Assembly: GCF_001637225.1 (NCBI RefSeq)
Contig: NZ_LVJI01000012.1
Span: forward strand, 1-64,000
DNA length: 64,000 bases
Source of the DNA: Paenibacillus antarcticus
GTDB lineage: Bacteria > Bacillota > Bacilli > Paenibacillales > Paenibacillaceae
Reading direction: 5' to 3'
Part shown: piece by piece, positions 60,564 to 64,000 of the stretch
How positions within the stretch are numbered: the stretch's first letter is position 1
How the letters are laid out: each line of letters opens with the position of its first letter
Position numbers and translations under genes: made by a program
The notes under the pieces: model-generated
The model's input: the letters and a program-made list of their open reading frames with translations, nothing else
The model's database searches: none
Told to the model about the DNA's origin: nothing

Positions 60564-62393
60564 TCACACAACAGGGTCAAATAAAGGAACAATATCAATG
60601 CCCTCAGCTGAGATTCTTACTAGTCCCTTGTCTGACATACGAATCTCCGGAATTACTACAAGTGCAAGTAATGATAACGTCATGAACGCATTGTTAAGAC
60701 TACATCCCGCACGTATCAATGCATGACTTATCGCCTCTGACTGAAGTGCTACCGTCTCAAACGGCTCTGGAGACATCAAGCCCCCAACAGGTAGTGGAAA
60801 TGACGTAACTTCATCTCCTATTACCATAACCACACCACCCTGCATTTCAGCGGCTAAGTTTCCTGCCTTAACCATAAGTTCATCATCATTCCCAATTACT
60901 ATTAAGTTGTGACTATCATGTGCTACTGTCATAGCGATCGCTGAAGGAATATTCAAGCCAACACCTTTCAGTATCCCCACTGCATGCCCTCCATTTAGAC
61001 CATGACGTTCAAATACAGCCATCTTACATAAGTCATCTGAAGGATCTAGATTCACATGATGATTGTCTACTTTCACATGCACTTTTCTTTCTCGCGTGTC
61101 CACGTGATTCTCAACCACTTCAATTGCTTTAGCCACGATAGTCCCCTCAGCTATAGGAGCTTCTATCTGGAAATCCAGTTCAACCAATTGTCGACCAAGA
61201 TGGACGGTCTCGAATGCTTCTTTAGGAATAGAATACCCTTCCCACGTCGTCGTCATAACGCCATTCTCAGCGACAACTTGGCCTGAAGCAATGGTCAATA
61301 CCACATCCACATCGGCTATATTCCCATCAAGCAATATAATATCAGCACATGACCCAGGCGTTATCGATCCAATATCTCTAGCAACACCAAAACGTTCAGC
61401 TGTATTTATGGTTGCCATTTGGAAAGCAGTCACGGGCTTAACACCTTGGGCAATCGCATGACGTACTACAAAATTCATATGACCTTCTCTTAATAGAGAT
61501 TCAGAACTTCGGTCATCGGTTACTAGCATCATTCGTCTTGTATCGATTCCACTTTCAGTATGAGCTTTAATTGTCTCTGCCACATCATGCCAAGCAGAGC
61601 CTTGTCGCATTTTGGCATACATACCAAGTCGAATTCGTTCAATGACATCTTCCTTGGTCACACATTCGTGATCTCCACTCACTCCGCTAGCTGCGTATAC
61701 AGGCAAACGCCAGTCATCCGACTTCCACGTGAAATGTCCATCTGCATATTTCCCTGCACGAAGTGTCGCCTGAATTTCACGAATCATTCTATCATCACCA
61801 TAAACGACACCGGGGAAGTTCATCACTTCACCTAATCCAATCATGTCCGGACCCCAACTTAGTGCTTCAGCTACTTCTTCTGGTCCAATGAAAGCCCCTG
61901 TTGTCTCAAGTCCAGGATGCGTTGAAGGAACACATGAAGCGACCTGCATATATGCCGCAAGGGGTGTCGTTCTTGCTTCTTCTAACATAAATCGCAGACC
62001 TTTAAGACCCATCACGTTGGATATTTCATGTGCATCGAAGAACCCTCCAGTTGTACCCAATGGAAGTACTGCCTTTGCGAATTCTGTTACAGTAAGCTGA
62101 GTACTCTCAATATGACAATGTCCATCCAAAAGTCCTGGTGCTGCATATTTTCCTTTTCCATCAATGACAATCGTGTTCTCATCTATAGCATGACTTATAT
62201 CTTTACCTACATACGCAATTCTTGAACCCTTTATCGCTATTGACATTCCCGGTAGTATTTCACCAGAAACAACATTCACCAGTTTAACATTGACGAGCGC
62301 GAGCGTCGCTTTCAAATCTCCACGTGCTGTGGCTACAAGCTCAGGCATACAGTCCGCTAAAGTCGATCTGTTCGATTGAAATAATTGTGTCAT
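60564..62393 (-). CDS. Adenine deaminase family amidohydrolase
   Basis: 609 residues. GLLDGHCHIEST carries the HxH metal pair (His92, His94); GEVMNFPGVVYGD, YADGHFTWKSDDWRLPVYAASGVSGDHECVT and MMLVTDDRSSESLL (Asp) complete the amidohydrolase metal site. The adenine deaminase C-terminal domain follows (SDDLCKMAVFERHGLNGGHAVGILKGVGL, AMTVAHDSHNLIVIGNDD). It deaminates adenine to hypoxanthine with Fe or Mn at the site. It could be AdeC or the YerA-like paralogue, whose activity is less certain. No purine riboswitch was seen upstream. GGGAGGA precedes the ATG. Confidence 0.88.
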   Translation of the reverse strand: MTQLFQSNRSTLADCMPELVATARGDLKATLALVNVKLVNVVSGEILPGMSIAIKGSRIAYVGKDISHAIDENTIVIDGKGKYAAPGLLDGHCHIESTQLTVTEFAKAVLPLGTTGGFFDAHEISNVMGLKGLRFMLEEARTTPLAAYMQVASCVPSTHPGLETTGAFIGPEEVAEALSWGPDMIGLGEVMNFPGVVYGDDRMIREIQATLRAGKYADGHFTWKSDDWRLPVYAASGVSGDHECVTKEDVIERIRLGMYAKMRQGSAWHDVAETIKAHTESGIDTRRMMLVTDDRSSESLLREGHMNFVVRHAIAQGVKPVTAFQMATINTAERFGVARDIGSITPGSCADIILLDGNIADVDVVLTIASGQVVAENGVMTTTWEGYSIPKEAFETVHLGRQLVELDFQIEAPIAEGTIVAKAIEVVENHVDTRERKVHVKVDNHHVNLDPSDDLCKMAVFERHGLNGGHAVGILKGVGLNIPSAIAMTVAHDSHNLIVIGNDDELMVKAGNLAAEMQGGVVMVIGDEVTSFPLPVGGLMSPEPFETVALQSEAISHALIRAGCSLNNAFMTLSLLALVVIPEIRMSDKGLVRISAEGIDIVPLFDPVV

Positions 62394-62519
62394 AATAAAT
62401 CCTCCCTAAGATAGATCTCACGATGAATTAAGCATCTAATGTGTTATAAGCTTGTTATGTATTATAAATGTATGTCACCTTCACGTAAATTAATATTTCA
62501 TGAGAACAGAAAATACATT

Positions 62520-62552
62520 CATAATGTAAAAAAATTTCCGTTATACATTATG
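62520..62552. promoter_or_regulatory. Inverted repeat upstream of the adenine deaminase gene
   Basis: CATAATGTA (62520-62528) and TACATTATG (62544-62552) are perfect 9-base arms separated by 15 bases, two helical turns between centres (24 bases). On the minus strand TATAAT with a poor -35 (TTTACG) lies downstream, near 62455-62485. Candidate operator for a dimeric regulator. Confidence 0.35.
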
Positions 62553-62620
62553 ACAAACCAGGAGTAATTCAACTGTTATCAATATGATACCTACTCATAT
62601 TGGCAATCTATCACACTCGA

Positions 62621-62650
62621 CAAAAAAACTACCTTTGCAAACAAGGTAGT
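62621..62650 (-). terminator. Terminator after the ArAE-like gene
   Basis: On the minus strand ACTACCTT and AAGGTAGT arms (62650-62643, 62635-62628) around seven bases, then TTTTTTTG. It overlaps the last bases before the stop at 62657. Confidence 0.82.
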
Positions 62651-62656
62651 ATATTT

Positions 62657-63745
62657 CTATCTCTTGCGAAACTTATTTAACCAACTCCGCCATCTACCCA
62701 AGATCAATTTGGGCTCGACTTTATCCTCATCATATCTGTGATTGTTATCTACTAGTCGATTAAGCCGATTTAATTGAAGCCCATAATCATACATCGATGC
62801 GGCAACAATAGCTAATCGATAGGACCCCTTGCCATCTTGTTCAATATAATGCTTCAGGGTTCCTTTGATAAATTCATCACTACTTTCTTCCGTCAATAAA
62901 GCGTCTGTCGTATTTGGCTTCAGCTTATGATCGAACTTGAGTAGAATATGTTCATGAAATTTAGTTAACATTTCAATCTCATCGATGAAAGCCTGATCAG
63001 TATCTGATATCCGTTCCGACTGGAAGTAATGATCTTCGATCGTTTCTAGCACTTCTCGACCTTTTTCCAATGCATGAAACATTTGCTTATATACTACTAG
63101 ATGCCTGCTTTCATTAAATGAATTGCGCTTTAGCTTCTTATGTTCTTCCTCAAATAATACGTATTTATCAGATAGGAATCTTATGTCACCTTCTAATTTA
63201 TTCTTTTCATCTCTAAATATATTCTCTTTCATCTCATCTGTAATGGAAGTCCGGAGCAATAAAGACATTTGATCGAAAATACCATGAATCTGTCCATACA
63301 ATTGCTGCTTCGGTTTCGGTGGAATGACGAATATATTAATTAAAAAGGCCGAGATAATCCCAATAATACTAAGTGAGAATCGATTCAAAGCAAATTGCCA
63401 CTGTCCTGAAGCCTCCATTACGGCAACTACGGTAACCAATGTTAACCCGATTGTATCGCCCATATTGAGTTTCAGACAAATCATAATAACTAGAATACAG
63501 ACAAGCCCAACCGCAATAGGTTCACTTGAGAAAAAATACCCTGCGAGCATCGCAATAACCGCACCCAATGTATTGGTCTGAAGTTGATCTAGAAAGTAAC
63601 GCCACGAACGATAAATCGAAGGTTGCATTGCAAATATAGCCGCTACAGCAGCAATAACGGAAGGGGCTAAATTAAGCCAAGAACTTAGATATAGGGCAAG
63701 GGTTACTGCAATCCCTGTTTTTAGCATACGTGCGCCAAAAGTCAT
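62657..63745 (-). CDS. Aromatic acid exporter family (FUSC/ArAE_1-like) membrane protein
   Basis: 362 residues from the ATG at 63745 (AAAGGAG six bases upstream). Residues 1-150 contain five to six membrane segments with MLKTGIAVTLALYLSSWL, APSVIAAVAAIFAMQPSIYRSWRYFLDQLQTNTLGAVIAML, the ArAE_1 signature. The C-terminal ~200 residues are cytoplasmic and largely coiled-coil (YVLFEEEHKKLKRNSFNESRHLV, ALEKGREVLETIEDHYFQ). Related to p-hydroxybenzoate efflux AaeB-type half proteins; function in Bacilli unknown. Confidence 0.85.
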   Translation of the reverse strand: MTFGARMLKTGIAVTLALYLSSWLNLAPSVIAAVAAIFAMQPSIYRSWRYFLDQLQTNTLGAVIAMLAGYFFSSEPIAVGLVCILVIMICLKLNMGDTIGLTLVTVVAVMEASGQWQFALNRFSLSIIGIISAFLINIFVIPPKPKQQLYGQIHGIFDQMSLLLRTSITDEMKENIFRDEKNKLEGDIRFLSDKYVLFEEEHKKLKRNSFNESRHLVVYKQMFHALEKGREVLETIEDHYFQSERISDTDQAFIDEIEMLTKFHEHILLKFDHKLKPNTTDALLTEESSDEFIKGTLKHYIEQDGKGSYRLAIVAASMYDYGLQLNRLNRLVDNNHRYDEDKVEPKLILGRWRSWLNKFRKR

Positions 63746-63895
63746 AGCCAACTCTCCTTTCACAATAGGTTATACATGTATTACCCCATCCACGAACTAA
63801 TGATGCATTAGCGTGATTAGGCCATTATGCATGAAATCACAAAGAATGATCATACTAATTCTGGAAAACAAAAGTATGAAGAGGTGAAATAAAAC

Positions 63896-64000
63896 ATGAA
63901 TCACATGAGAAACTTTACTACACTAGCGTTAACAACGATGATTGCTGGTCTTATCGTGAGCGGAACACAAATCGTTTATGCAGATGAGACAGTTCCTGTA
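63896..64000 (+). CDS. Start of a secreted protein, 3' end outside the window
   Basis: 35 codons visible from the ATG at 63896, preceded by GAGGTG. A Sec signal peptide is clear: MNHMRNFTTLALTTMIAGLI followed by VSGTQIVYA, with cleavage likely after VYA before DETVPV. No further information on function. Confidence 0.65.
   Translation, partial: MNHMRNFTTLALTTMIAGLIVSGTQIVYADETVPV

Noticed and set aside
62394..62656. Purine riboswitch upstream of adenine deaminase
   Set aside because: The conserved purine aptamer core sequences were not found on either strand.

Overview
The window looks like chromosomal DNA of a spore-forming, low-GC Gram-positive bacterium, most likely a Paenibacillus or close relative. 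The grounds are AGGAGG-type ribosome binding sites, close resemblance of Fur, HelD and the MntABCD-type transporter to Bacillus proteins, collagen-like and DUF-type surface proteins typical of Paenibacillaceae spores, and frequent intrinsic terminators. No rRNA, tRNA, CRISPR array, insertion sequence or prophage was seen.

Positions 1-19073 are the most distinctive part: a candidate spore-surface glycoprotein locus. Five presumptive structural proteins are present: a collagen-like protein cut by the left edge, two paralogues ending in NWWE, a lysine/cysteine-rich protein, and a sister of the latter carrying eleven 27-residue Thr/Ser-rich repeats. They are surrounded by ten proven or probable glycosyltransferase genes, many fused to TPR-like helical repeats, and one SAM methyltransferase. 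Two of the transferase operons (770-5068 on +, 14543-19073 on -) are preceded by sequences that resemble sigma-E (mother-cell sporulation) promoters. I infer that the transferases decorate the repeat proteins during spore coat or exosporium assembly. This is an inference from context, not shown.

Positions 19243-33269 are mostly minus strand: a secreted protein, a manganese-type ABC operon (mntABCD-like) behind three evenly spaced MntR-like operators, an ECF sigma/DUF4179 anti-sigma pair, a frameshifted radical SAM/SPASM gene with a neighbouring methyltransferase, GNAT, HAD, DUF1361 and DinB proteins, a duplicated beta/gamma-crystallin-like protein, a copper-amine-oxidase-domain protein and fur.

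Positions 33487-45896 hold an ArsR regulator with a four-domain CoA-disulfide reductase/rhodanese/TusA/DsrE protein, an MFS transporter, a 5'-nucleotidase family enzyme divergent from a phosphonate-type ABC transporter (second permease frameshifted), an SRAP peptidase, a DinB protein, and a TetR/MBL-hydrolase operon with a double operator.

Positions 46087-64000 contain two methyltransferases, four GNAT genes around a signal peptidase I, a TPP-riboswitch-controlled tenI-thiO-thiS-thiG operon, a decayed chemotaxis receptor, an orphan Imm53 immunity protein, DUF2809, an MFS transporter, an SRPBCC/ArsR pair, helD, an adenine deaminase, an aromatic-acid-exporter-like protein and the start of a secreted protein cut by the right edge.
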